Below, piece by piece: positions 30,475 through 37,522 of a DNA stretch of 59,716 bases. Position 1 is the first letter of the stretch. The number at the start of each line of letters is the position of its first letter. Position numbers and translations under genes: made by a program. The stretch covers positions 1 through 59,716 of IMG/VR virus record IMGVR_UViG_3300046804_002051, one strand, 5' to 3'. The notes below the pieces were generated by a model. It made no database searches, was not told the DNA's origin, and was given only the letters and a program-made list of their open reading frames with translations. This stretch comes from a virus.

Positions 30475-30912
30475 ATGGAAGAGTACACTAAAGAAGATGT
30501 ACTTGAAGCTCTATCTAAAATTATTGTAAAATCACGTAAAAGAGTTTTAGTAGATCAAAGAAGTTATCTTATTGGTATTTTGGCATATAGATTTATATTA
30601 TCTGAACATACTATTGCAAAGCTTACAGGTCATAAAAGACATACTGTTAATTATAATAAAAAGCTTGCTATAGACTTTTGTAAAGATAAATCATATATGC
30701 AAAATGTATATGTATATGCCCAAATGTTTCCATTTGACTTTAGTGTAATTGAAAAAGAATCCAAAAGTGATAGATCTATAAGAGTAGAATTAGATCTTGA
30801 TAAAAAACTATTTAATAAACTAAAAGCAGTTGGAGCTATAAAAGGTCATGATGACATAAGAGTTACAATTAAGTTTTTCTTAGAAAAAAGTTTAACAATA
30901 TGGGAAGAATGA
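30475..30912 (+). CDS. Probable DNA-binding protein with HTH and ribbon-helix-helix-like parts
   Basis: The 145-residue product has, around residues 25-70, a helical segment YLIGILAYRFILSEHTIAKL then TGHKRHTVNYNKKLAIDF, resembling a DnaA domain IV-type HTH. Residues about 105-143 (SIRVELDLDKKLFNKLKAV, DDIRVTIKFFLEKSL) look like a strand-helix-helix of RHH proteins. Such a combination suggests sequence-specific DNA binding, for example at an origin or operator. Both assignments rest on pattern only. Overlaps the next gene by 13 bases. Confidence 0.7.
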   Translation: MEEYTKEDVLEALSKIIVKSRKRVLVDQRSYLIGILAYRFILSEHTIAKLTGHKRHTVNYNKKLAIDFCKDKSYMQNVYVYAQMFPFDFSVIEKESKSDRSIRVELDLDKKLFNKLKAVGAIKGHDDIRVTIKFFLEKSLTIWEE

Positions 30913-31160
30913 AAGAAGTCTGTATTCAGATTATGAATGAAAATGAGGGAATACCGGAAGGTATGACTATAGCAGATGTTGCTAGAATGAAAGAATTAGA
31001 AATATATAATTGGGAAGAGTATGAAAGATACCAAGAAAGGACAAGATTACAACAGTATCAACAAGAAAATACAGGAGAGGTTGGAAAGACTGAACAAGTC
31101 AGCAAAAAATTCTCCTCGTGGTATGGTAAAGCAAGAGAAAATAAAAACAGTGAACAATGA
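30900..31160 (+). CDS. Small charged protein, unknown
   Basis: Eighty-six residues, Glu/Gln/Arg-rich and probably helical or disordered (EIYNWEEYERYQERTRLQQY). Start ATG 30900 overlaps the upstream gene; ATG 30909 is an alternative. The stop overlaps the start of an exported-protein gene. No domain recognised. Confidence 0.7.
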   Translation: MGRMKEVCIQIMNENEGIPEGMTIADVARMKELEIYNWEEYERYQERTRLQQYQQENTGEVGKTEQVSKKFSSWYGKARENKNSEQ

Positions 31161-31609
31161 AGAAGGTGATTAATTTATTAGGAGCAATACTAATTACAGG
31201 AAGTATTACTGCTCAGTGGACATATAAAGTTAGTAATAATGGTTTTGATGACCCATATAAAATTGCATATACAGAAGTAAATAATAATGCATTTTTAAAA
31301 ATGGAAAATGTAGATAGTTCTATTGTACTTTATGTACAAGGTGGATACTATTGTGATGAAAAACCAACAGTTGATGTTGTTTTTGTTGTAAACGGAACAG
31401 ATAAAAAATATAAGTTTATAGGTAATAAATCTCAAGATAACAGTACTGTATTTATTTCATGGTATTTTGATCTTTATTCAGATGCTGTAGTAGATTTTAA
31501 AGCTGCATCAAGTATAAGAATTAGAATAAATGAAAGTTTTTGTACATCAGAAATATACAACTTTAATATGGGTAACAGCAAAGCTGCTTATGATTTCATG
31601 ATTAAATAA
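31157..31609 (+). CDS. Exported beta protein with signal peptide
   Basis: The N-terminus KKVINLLGAILITGSITAQ is a signal peptide with likely cleavage after the Ala-Gln near residue 19-20. The 130-residue mature part is all-beta (AFLKMENVDSSIVLYVQGG, TVDVVFVVNGTDKKYKFIG, SIRIRINESF) with two cysteines, at about 74 and 135, that could form a disulfide in the periplasm. It resembles small bacterial periplasmic sandwich proteins. Second signal-peptide protein of this arm; envelope protection or receptor masking is possible. Confidence 0.8.
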   Translation: MKKVINLLGAILITGSITAQWTYKVSNNGFDDPYKIAYTEVNNNAFLKMENVDSSIVLYVQGGYYCDEKPTVDVVFVVNGTDKKYKFIGNKSQDNSTVFISWYFDLYSDAVVDFKAASSIRIRINESFCTSEIYNFNMGNSKAAYDFMIK

Positions 31610-31803
31610 TGAAACATTTTATTAAATATCTAGTGGTATGGATAAGTCAAAACTTATCTATACCATTTTGGATGGTGGGTCATGTACATCTGACAGTAAA
31701 TGTTTATGAAGATATCTATGAGATATTAGCATCATTTGGAATGAATATCATTGTTGCTGTAGGATTTATTATTGATTATCGGGACCAAAGAAAAAATAAG
31801 TAA
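31609..31803 (+). CDS. Small membrane protein
   Basis: Sixty-four residues, aromatic/hydrophobic N-terminal part (FIKYLVVWISQNLSIPFWMV) and a clear membrane helix near the end (MNIIVAVGFIIDY) followed by a basic tail. Starts on the last base of the preceding exported-protein gene, so translation is coupled. Function unknown. Confidence 0.7.
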   Translation: MKHFIKYLVVWISQNLSIPFWMVGHVHLTVNVYEDIYEILASFGMNIIVAVGFIIDYRDQRKNK

Positions 31804-31821
31804 CCTTTAAATCAGAATAAG

Positions 31822-31905
31822 ATGATGATTGGAATTGTATTTCTATTATTAGGACTTATTACAGGTCTTATAATAGGTTATAATATTATGAAAAATGGTA
31901 ATTGA
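31822..31905 (+). CDS. Membrane micropeptide (27 residues)
   Basis: A 28-codon frame encodes one hydrophobic helix (GIVFLLLGLITGLIIGYNI) with a basic end. Its stop overlaps the start of the radical-SAM gene by 11 bases and it fills the gap after the preceding membrane-protein gene. A second ATG directly follows the first. Confidence 0.5.
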   Translation: MMIGIVFLLLGLITGLIIGYNIMKNGN

Positions 31906-32761
31906 AAAAGTTACTAGAAAATCCATGATTATAAGACCATCAGGCCGTAGTACTGATTTTATCAGTCCAAGCTTTGGTCATGGCTGTTTGTATAACTGTA
32001 CTTACTGTTATATGAAAAGACATAAGCCGGAAGGATTATCTGTAGCAACTAATACTATGGATATCCTGACAGAGATTAATTCACATGCTTATTTTTCTAC
32101 TGTAGAGAAACCAAATCAGACGGGAGAGTATGTAACTTATGATATCTCTTGTAATGAAGACTTTGCTTTACATGCTAAATATCATGACTGGAAGACAATC
32201 TTTAAGTTTTTTAGAGAGCATCCTCTTGCTATGGGTTCATTTGCTACTAAGTATGTAAATGCAGATTTGCTTGAACTTAATCCAGAAGGTAAGATTAGAG
32301 TAAGATTTAGTCTAATGCCGGAGAAATGGAGAAAAATACTTGAACCTAATACAAGTTCTATTGATTTAAGATTGAATGCTGTACCAAGATTTATTGATGC
32401 AGGTTATGAAGTTCATCTTAACTTTAGTCCTATAATAGTTCATGACAATTGGTTAACTGAATATGAGTTTTTATTTCATTTGATTAATAGACATGCTCAT
32501 TTTAATAATTGGAATAATGATGCTGTCAAAGCTGAAGTAATATTTCTTACTCATAATGAACAGAAACATCTGTATAATCTAGAGAATAAACTTCCAGGAG
32601 AAGAATTACTTTGGGTACCCAAAATACAAGAAACTAAAACTTCTCAGTATGGTGGAGCTAATCTTAGGTATGAACACAATAGGAAAGCAGATTACATCAA
32701 ACAGTGGACTAAATTGCATGATGAACATATTCCTTGGAATACAATTAGGTATATATTTTAA
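31895..32761 (+). CDS. Radical SAM enzyme, spore photoproduct lyase-like
   Basis: The 288-residue protein has GCLYNCTYCYM, a CX3CX2C cluster (C31, C35, C38) binding the SAM-cleaving [4Fe-4S] centre. Flanking SPSFGHGC, YDISCNEDFALHAK and VRFSLMPEKWRKILEPNTSS resemble the spore photoproduct lyase family, where the conserved Arg/Ser segment follows the barrel's middle. Members repair UV thymine lesions or act on related substrates. Spores do not exist in the presumed host, so substrate is open: UV repair of phage DNA or base modification. It lies among small early genes with no evident partner. Confidence 0.85.
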   Translation: MVIEKVTRKSMIIRPSGRSTDFISPSFGHGCLYNCTYCYMKRHKPEGLSVATNTMDILTEINSHAYFSTVEKPNQTGEYVTYDISCNEDFALHAKYHDWKTIFKFFREHPLAMGSFATKYVNADLLELNPEGKIRVRFSLMPEKWRKILEPNTSSIDLRLNAVPRFIDAGYEVHLNFSPIIVHDNWLTEYEFLFHLINRHAHFNNWNNDAVKAEVIFLTHNEQKHLYNLENKLPGEELLWVPKIQETKTSQYGGANLRYEHNRKADYIKQWTKLHDEHIPWNTIRYIF

Positions 32762-32772
32762 ATTAAAATAAA

Positions 32773-33057
32773 ATGGAAGAAAAAATAACAAATGAAACAT
32801 TAATTCAAAATAGTTGGGTTAATGAGGGTATTAGTTACTCTAAAGATTGGAATGGATCAAGATATAGATTGTTTTTATCCCACAATTATGGAGTAGATGG
32901 TAATTATTTTATAAAGCTTCAACAAGATTTAAGTGATCATTCTCCTTCAATAAACATAAACTGTTTAACAATGAGAGATTTGGAATCATTACAAGCATTA
33001 TTTCATAGAGCAACTGCTTTGGATGTAATGAAAGATGTCATGAGAAATTATCTTTAA
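32773..33057 (+). CDS. Small protein, unknown
   Basis: Ninety-four residues: beta part (SYSKDWNGSRYRLFLSH, GNYFIKLQQDLSDHS) followed by a helix (MRDLESLQALFHRATALDVM). No domain recognised. Similar in style to the next two genes, with which it shares the operon. Confidence 0.75.
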   Translation: MEEKITNETLIQNSWVNEGISYSKDWNGSRYRLFLSHNYGVDGNYFIKLQQDLSDHSPSININCLTMRDLESLQALFHRATALDVMKDVMRNYL

Positions 33058-33061
33058 ATGT

Positions 33062-33340
33062 ATGACACTCAGAGATACAGAACTTATAGGTAAAAAGCTT
33101 GTAAAGTATGGATTCTATAGATCTAATACTGATCATCAAAATTATAGACTTCCTAAAGTTGAAGGTACTATAGAGGTGCAGTTTAAAAGATTTGGAAATG
33201 TTTGGTTTGCTTTAATACTTCATGAAATAGATCTACATACTAAAGTTAAATTTGATGGTCATCAAGCTACATTTACTCCAGAAGATTTAGTAGAAGAACA
33301 TAAGAAATTACAAGCAATGTTTAAATTTTTAAGATCATGA
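33062..33340 (+). CDS. Small protein, unknown
   Basis: Ninety-two residues with GKKLVKYGFYRSNTDHQNY, a beta stretch (IEVQFKRFGNVWFALIL) and a terminal helix (EDLVEEHKKLQAMFKFL). The strand-then-helix arrangement resembles the preceding gene's product, so the two may be distant paralogues. ATGA overlap with the next gene. Confidence 0.75.
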   Translation: MTLRDTELIGKKLVKYGFYRSNTDHQNYRLPKVEGTIEVQFKRFGNVWFALILHEIDLHTKVKFDGHQATFTPEDLVEEHKKLQAMFKFLRS

Positions 33341-33744
33341 TAAAAACATTTAAGGATCCTAAAATCATGGCAATGATTAGGAATATTTGTAAGGAACATT
33401 GGGAAGTTGCAAAACCAAGTGATAGCAATATTGGATATTTATGGTATATGTATGCAGCAGGCACCAAAGTAGGAACATTCAGACCATTTATTTTTCTTGC
33501 AGAATTAAACTTGTTAGTTAAAACAGGTTACATTACTGCAGTAGAGAAAGATAATATGATTGTGATGTTGGATAGTTCAGATGAAGATAATGCTCATGTA
33601 CTTGCATATTCTATACTTACATTAAGAAAAAGTAGAATAGAGGATTTAGGATTATGGACTACTGATAATGATAAATACAGTGAAATTGATTATATTAGAG
33701 ATATTATTAATACTCAAATGTTTGTAGGACAATGGCAGAAATAA
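33337..33744 (+). CDS. Unknown protein with S-x-D-x-D-N motif
   Basis: The 135-residue helical protein contains MIVMLDSSDEDNAHVLAYSI near residues 71-90. A matching motif occurs in the 135-residue protein at 43029 and the 450-residue protein at 45868. Early part: IRNICKEHWEVAKPSDSN, then WYMYAAGTKVGTFRPF. Function unknown; the motif looks like a helical repeat unit. Overlaps the next gene by 13 bases. Confidence 0.75.
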   Translation: MIKTFKDPKIMAMIRNICKEHWEVAKPSDSNIGYLWYMYAAGTKVGTFRPFIFLAELNLLVKTGYITAVEKDNMIVMLDSSDEDNAHVLAYSILTLRKSRIEDLGLWTTDNDKYSEIDYIRDIINTQMFVGQWQK

Positions 33745-33956
33745 TTTTAAAATTCCAAGAAGATGAACTTGATGATGCTAGAACTGCATTAGATGGTTAT
33801 AAATGGAAGGGTGCTATGTGGGATCTTGATCAATGGCTTAGAGGTGAGATAAAGTATAATGAAAAATTATCTGCAGAAACAGATAGAGCTTATCAAGCTG
33901 TTAGAGATAAGATCCGGGAAATTTTAAATGATGACAACCTAAATATAGAATCATGA
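33732..33956 (+). CDS. Small conserved phage protein (WDLDQWLR motif), unknown
   Basis: Seventy-four residues with KFQEDELDDARTALDGYKW, MWDLDQWLRGEIKYN and AVRDKIREILNDDNLN. The W-D-L-D-x-W-L-R-x-x-I-K-Y block followed by a helix ending in D-N is a pattern I recognise from many tailed phages, always without known function. ATGA overlap with a following micropeptide. Confidence 0.85.
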   Translation: MAEIILKFQEDELDDARTALDGYKWKGAMWDLDQWLRGEIKYNEKLSAETDRAYQAVRDKIREILNDDNLNIES

Positions 33957-34045
33957 AAGAGTTAGTTGAAATTGTTGATGTACTTTGTGTTACAGTAGTA
34001 GTACTATTTTTTATGTATGGTGTTTATAAAGTATTAATGGATTAG
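33953..34045 (+). CDS. Membrane micropeptide (30 residues)
   Basis: The ATG overlaps the preceding TGA. Thirty codons encode an acidic start and one hydrophobic helix (VLCVTVVVLFFMYGVYKVL). The stop is one base from the next ATG. Exact fit into the gap supports it. Confidence 0.5.
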   Translation: MKELVEIVDVLCVTVVVLFFMYGVYKVLMD

Positions 34046-34046
34046 T

Positions 34047-34229
34047 ATGGAATGTATTAAATGCGGAGCTCCGGCAACTAAAAGGTATAGTCCTGATCTT
34101 GATATCAAAGGTATAGGAATGTGTGCTGAGCATACAGATGAGATTATGATAGATCTTATGGTAGCTCAGTTTGATAAAAGAGGCTGGGAGAAGTTTGAGA
34201 AAAAGTATTTACCTAAAAAAGATAAGTAA
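34047..34229 (+). CDS. Small zinc-finger protein
   Basis: Sixty residues with CIKCGAPATKRYSP at the N-terminus and GMCAEHTDEIM later: a C-x2-C plus C-x2-H set that probably binds one zinc ion in a treble-clef or ribbon. The remainder is a basic helix ending LPKKDK. Nucleic-acid or protein binding is likely. Its stop overlaps the next micropeptide start. Confidence 0.75.
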   Translation: MECIKCGAPATKRYSPDLDIKGIGMCAEHTDEIMIDLMVAQFDKRGWEKFEKKYLPKKDK

Positions 34230-34324
34230 TGGAATTTGTAATTGGAGCAGTTATAGTAGTTATAATTGCAGGTTTAATAATTTATAACTTAAAAGATGAA
34301 AACTATCATAACTGGGATGATTGA
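34229..34324 (+). CDS. Membrane micropeptide (31 residues)
   Basis: A 32-codon frame begins on the last base of the zinc-finger gene's stop and encodes one helix (FVIGAVIVVIIAGLIIY) with a polar, Trp-containing tail. No family can be assigned at this length. Confidence 0.5.
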   Translation: MEFVIGAVIVVIIAGLIIYNLKDENYHNWDD

Positions 34325-34374
34325 TTGTATGTTTACAGCCATCATCAGTATTGTTTATAGAAATATTGATTAAT

Positions 34375-35274
34375 ATGATAACTGTAGAAGTATTATCTAA
34401 AAAATTAAATATTGCTGACATAAGAACTGTTAAGCAAATACTAGCAAATAAAGAACTTTCTGAAGAAATTGCAAAAAGAGATGTAATATCTGAAAGAAAG
34501 TTGGTGGAGGAATATCAAATTCCTCAGAGCCATTTAAGAAATCTGAAACAAAAAAATAAAATATCTTATTTCTGTACTACAGGTGAATTAAATAAAAGTA
34601 GTAGAGGATCTAAAGCTTATTATTTTGTAGATGAAGTTCAAGAAATATTTGGATATAATATTAAGTATAACAAATCATTAGTATTTAAGCATAACATATT
34701 TAATAAACTAATGGTAGATTTATCTAAGGAGTTTTGTACAAATAGGGAATCCAGATTATTAGAAATGTTACTTGTACAAAATCTATCAGTAGAAGAAATT
34801 GCTTATGAAGAAGGTGTGGGTGTTGTTAGAGCAAATGATATGATTAATAAAGCTCATAGAAGAGTACTTAGTAAGATTTATAGTCTTAAAAAAATGTTTG
34901 CTGAATGGCCTAATGAACTAGCTTATAAAACTGAAAATCAGTTACTTAAAAAACAAAATACAGAATTGTATCATAAGTTTTTAAGAAATAAAAAAAACAA
35001 AGAAGCTAAAGATTATTTGTCTCAAGATGCTGTTCAACACTTTATTAAATATGGATATGATCTTAAAGATTTAGATAAACCTATTATAGATTTTGATTTA
35101 TCTGTAAGAGCTCTTAATGGGTTAAAAAGTATAGAAATTGAAAAGCTTGAAGACTTGCTATCTTATAGTAAACATGATCTTTATTGTATAAGGAATATGG
35201 GTGATAAGAGTATAAGAGAAATCTGTGATTGGTTAGAAGATACTTATAATTGGAAATTAAAAATTAAGAATTAA
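34375..35274 (+). CDS. Sigma-70 region 4-like / RNA polymerase alpha-CTD fusion protein
   Basis: I take the ATG at 34375 (299 residues); the longer frame starts with TTG. Residues about 118-170 contain ESRLLEMLLVQNLSVEEIA and GVVRANDMINKAHRRVL, like a sigma region 4 or related HTH. Residues about 235-299 match the RpoA C-terminal domain: DLSVRALNGLKSIEIEKLED and IRNMGDKSIREICDWL, keeping the DNA-contact residues equivalent to E. coli R265, N268, N294, G296, K298 and S299. The N-terminal 60 residues contain a further HTH-like element (KLVEEYQIPQSHLRNL). It very likely redirects host RNA polymerase or marks phage promoters. Confidence 0.82.
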   Translation: MITVEVLSKKLNIADIRTVKQILANKELSEEIAKRDVISERKLVEEYQIPQSHLRNLKQKNKISYFCTTGELNKSSRGSKAYYFVDEVQEIFGYNIKYNKSLVFKHNIFNKLMVDLSKEFCTNRESRLLEMLLVQNLSVEEIAYEEGVGVVRANDMINKAHRRVLSKIYSLKKMFAEWPNELAYKTENQLLKKQNTELYHKFLRNKKNKEAKDYLSQDAVQHFIKYGYDLKDLDKPIIDFDLSVRALNGLKSIEIEKLEDLLSYSKHDLYCIRNMGDKSIREICDWLEDTYNWKLKIKN

Positions 35275-35278
35275 TGAG

Positions 35279-35530
35279 ATGACAGAACAAGAATTAATAG
35301 ATCTTGGCTTTGATAGAGTAGATATACTTGATGATGAAAGCCAAAATGGATATGATTACTATTACTATCATAAAGAGTTATGTTCTGGAGTACTTTTACA
35401 TAGTACAGATAATATTGATGTTGTAGGTGATAAATGGGCTTTAAAATCATTTGAGATTCCGGCATTAAATATTATAGATAAAGAACATTATGATCATTTT
35501 CTTGAAATAATGAACAATATAACTTGTTAA
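35279..35530 (+). CDS. Small conserved phage-type protein, unknown
   Basis: Eighty-three acidic residues starting TEQELIDLGFDRVDIL, then Tyr-rich GYDYYYYHKEL and a C-terminal helix. Small proteins with a T-x-x-E-L-x-x-L-G-F start are frequent next to replication genes in Bacteroidota phages. Two bases separate its stop from the next start codon. Function unknown. Confidence 0.75.
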   Translation: MTEQELIDLGFDRVDILDDESQNGYDYYYYHKELCSGVLLHSTDNIDVVGDKWALKSFEIPALNIIDKEHYDHFLEIMNNITC

Positions 35531-35532
35531 GT

Positions 35533-35886
35533 ATGTTTAGTGGAAAGTTTATAAAGAAAGATGGCAAACTTGTATTTGCTCATCCTCAAGACAAACTGTC
35601 TTATGAAATCTTTCTAGAAAAGATACCAGAAGGTCAAAAAGTAGATATGTATTTAGATCTGGCAAATACAGATCATAGTAAAGCACAACTTGCAAAAGTA
35701 CATGCTTGTATTAGAGAATTAGCAAAAGAATCTGGTTACACTTTTGATGAAATGAAACTTGTAGTAAAACAAGCTTCAGGACTTGAAGGTAAGTCTTTTG
35801 CAGATTGTAGTAAAGATGATTTGATGTTAGCTATAGAAGCTTGTATACAAATAGGTAAAGAACAATTTAATCTTTCTCTGGAGTAG
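35533..35886 (+). CDS. Conserved phage protein, possibly recombination-associated
   Basis: Start ATG 35533 (117 residues); a TTG three codons upstream would overlap the previous stop. The layout FSGKFIKKDGKLVF, YEIFLEKIPEGQKVDMYL, DHSKAQLAKVHACIRELAKE and SFADCSKDDLMLAIEACI is similar to phage proteins that precede recombination or repair genes (NinB-like in order of elements, but shorter). The gene converges with the minus-strand gene 35867-36184 and their 3' ends overlap by 20 bases. Confidence 0.75.
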   Translation: MFSGKFIKKDGKLVFAHPQDKLSYEIFLEKIPEGQKVDMYLDLANTDHSKAQLAKVHACIRELAKESGYTFDEMKLVVKQASGLEGKSFADCSKDDLMLAIEACIQIGKEQFNLSLE

Positions 35887-36184
35887 GGTCCACATAACCT
35901 TCATCACCAGGTTCAAGAAGTTCTTTTTCTGTATATACTTTTTGTTCAGTAGCTTGTCTTTCTATTTCAGCAATAACAAGAATAATAGTATAAAAGGCAC
36001 GTTCCATTTCAGTCATGTCTTCATACTTTTGAGAAGTTATTTGTTTGATATATTCAGCACCTTTATCTTCAACATTTAAATGTTTAAGAAGAGTTATAGA
36101 AGCTGCTTTAGCCATCAAATAAAAACTTTTATTGACTTTGATGTCTAATAATACATCATCGTTTAATTCTTTTACTTTAATCAT
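35867..36184 (-). CDS. Lone leftward gene inside the rightward arm, unknown
   Basis: A 105-residue protein from the ATG at 36182-36184 (a TTG six codons upstream is less likely). Body: IKVKELNDDVLLDIKVNKSF, KAASITLLKHLNVEDKGAEY, YEDMTEMERAFYTIILVIAE, ending in an acidic Pro-rich tail. It resembles small assembly-chaperone-like proteins in composition but I cannot assign it. It is the only minus-strand gene between 22.2 and 53.0 kb; its 3' end overlaps the convergent gene and its start is 32 bases from the UDG start. Confidence 0.75.
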   Translation of the reverse strand: MIKVKELNDDVLLDIKVNKSFYLMAKAASITLLKHLNVEDKGAEYIKQITSQKYEDMTEMERAFYTIILVIAEIERQATEQKVYTEKELLEPGDEGYVDPTPEKD

Positions 36185-36216
36185 TGTACTAATTTTTATC
36201 AAAAATAAATAAAAAA

Positions 36217-36915
36217 ATGAATCTAGAAGAAATTAAACAAAAAATGTTTGATAAACTTGAACCTAGTGGCTGGGGTAGAATTTTTAAATCTTTTATATTT
36301 AGTAGTGAGTTTGATGATATACTCAAAAAACTATATACTCTAAGTCAAGAAGATAAGAGATTTACTCCACCACTAAAACAAGTATTTAGGGCCTTTGAAG
36401 AATGTCCGTATAATAAATTACAAGTGGTAATAGTGGGTCAGGATCCATATCCACAGTTAGGAGTTGCTGATGGTATTGCATTTAGTTGTGGTAACACCAA
36501 TAAACTTCAACCAAGTCTTAGATATATCTTAGAAGAAGTAAACAGAACAGTTTATAATGGTCATTCTGTAAGTGAAGATGTAAATCTTGCAAGATGGTCA
36601 AATCAAGGTATATTGATGCTTAATACAGCTCTTACAGTTGAAGTAGGTAAAATAGGTAGTCATTATGATATATGGAAACCATTTACTGCTTATCTGTTAG
36701 ATTATTTAAATAACTATAATCCCGGATTAATTTATGTGTACATGGGTAAAAAAGCTGAAGAATGGTCTGAACTTACTACCAATACTGACTATAGGTTTAC
36801 TGTTAAACATCCTGCTTCTGCTGCTTATAACGGCTCTAAATGGGATAGTAATGATATTTTTATTAAAGTATCTACTATAGTAACTAATACAAGTGGTAAT
36901 ATAATAACATGGTAG
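36217..36915 (+). CDS. ung: Uracil-DNA glycosylase, family 1
   Basis: The 232-residue enzyme carries VVIVGQDPYPQLGVADGIAF (motif with catalytic Asp D76 and Tyr Y78), FSCGNTNKLQPSLRYIL, LMLNTALTVEVGKIGSHYDI and the C-terminal KHPASAAY in place of the usual HPSPLS loop. It removes uracil from DNA by hydrolysing the N-glycosidic bond. Full family length. The altered leucine-loop motif may change insertion chemistry. It starts the replication block and has an own leader after the divergent minus-strand gene. Confidence 0.96.
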   Translation: MNLEEIKQKMFDKLEPSGWGRIFKSFIFSSEFDDILKKLYTLSQEDKRFTPPLKQVFRAFEECPYNKLQVVIVGQDPYPQLGVADGIAFSCGNTNKLQPSLRYILEEVNRTVYNGHSVSEDVNLARWSNQGILMLNTALTVEVGKIGSHYDIWKPFTAYLLDYLNNYNPGLIYVYMGKKAEEWSELTTNTDYRFTVKHPASAAYNGSKWDSNDIFIKVSTIVTNTSGNIITW

Positions 36916-36916
36916 T

Positions 36917-37504
36917 ATGACAGAGATCTTTACTAAAGTAATTCAGAATGGTTTAACACCAAATTCTTTTTATGTTTTATACTGTATTAAGGAAAAAATA
37001 GTACCTCATAATTCAATTAACAAAGCACTTGAGTGCAAAAGGCTGCATATGGATCAGTGGTTGTCAGAATCCTTGGAATTGACAGATAAAAGCATTATCT
37101 TTATGGCAGAAATTGATGGATATTTTAAGAAATCCAAGAAGAAAACTTCTAAAGATTTAATGGGGCATAATTTTATGCAAAACATAGAGGCATATGTGAA
37201 CATATTTCCTAATAAGAAACTATCCTCTGGTAAATATGCAAGAGTTCCTGCTAAAAATCTTGAGAATGCATTTAGATGGTTCTTTGATACCTTCAATTAT
37301 AGTTGGGAAACTATCTTTTTAGCTACTCAAAAGTATGTTTTAGAATATGAATCTAAAAACTATGAATACATGAGAAACTCTCAATATTTTTTGAGAAAAC
37401 AAAATGTAGACAAAAGTTGGGATTCTGACTTAGCAACTTATTGTGAATATCTAAATGATAATCCTGATGAAGATAAAGATGTATTTAGTGAGTTAATTGT
37501 ATAA
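36917..37504 (+). CDS. Putative helicase loader / replication initiation protein
   Basis: The 195-residue protein is directly upstream of the DnaB-like helicase gene. The N-terminal segment GLTPNSFYVLYCIKEKIVPH looks like a winged-helix start. The C-terminal half AFRWFFDTFNYSWETIFLAT, then VLEYESKNYEYMRNSQYFL resembles phage loader or DnaD/gpO-like helical domains, where an aromatic helix ending in Y-M-R-N/K is common. Role by neighbourhood: loads the helicase at the origin. Family assignment uncertain. Confidence 0.6.
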   Translation: MTEIFTKVIQNGLTPNSFYVLYCIKEKIVPHNSINKALECKRLHMDQWLSESLELTDKSIIFMAEIDGYFKKSKKKTSKDLMGHNFMQNIEAYVNIFPNKKLSSGKYARVPAKNLENAFRWFFDTFNYSWETIFLATQKYVLEYESKNYEYMRNSQYFLRKQNVDKSWDSDLATYCEYLNDNPDEDKDVFSELIV

Positions 37505-37522
37505 TTTAAATTTTTAAAGTTT

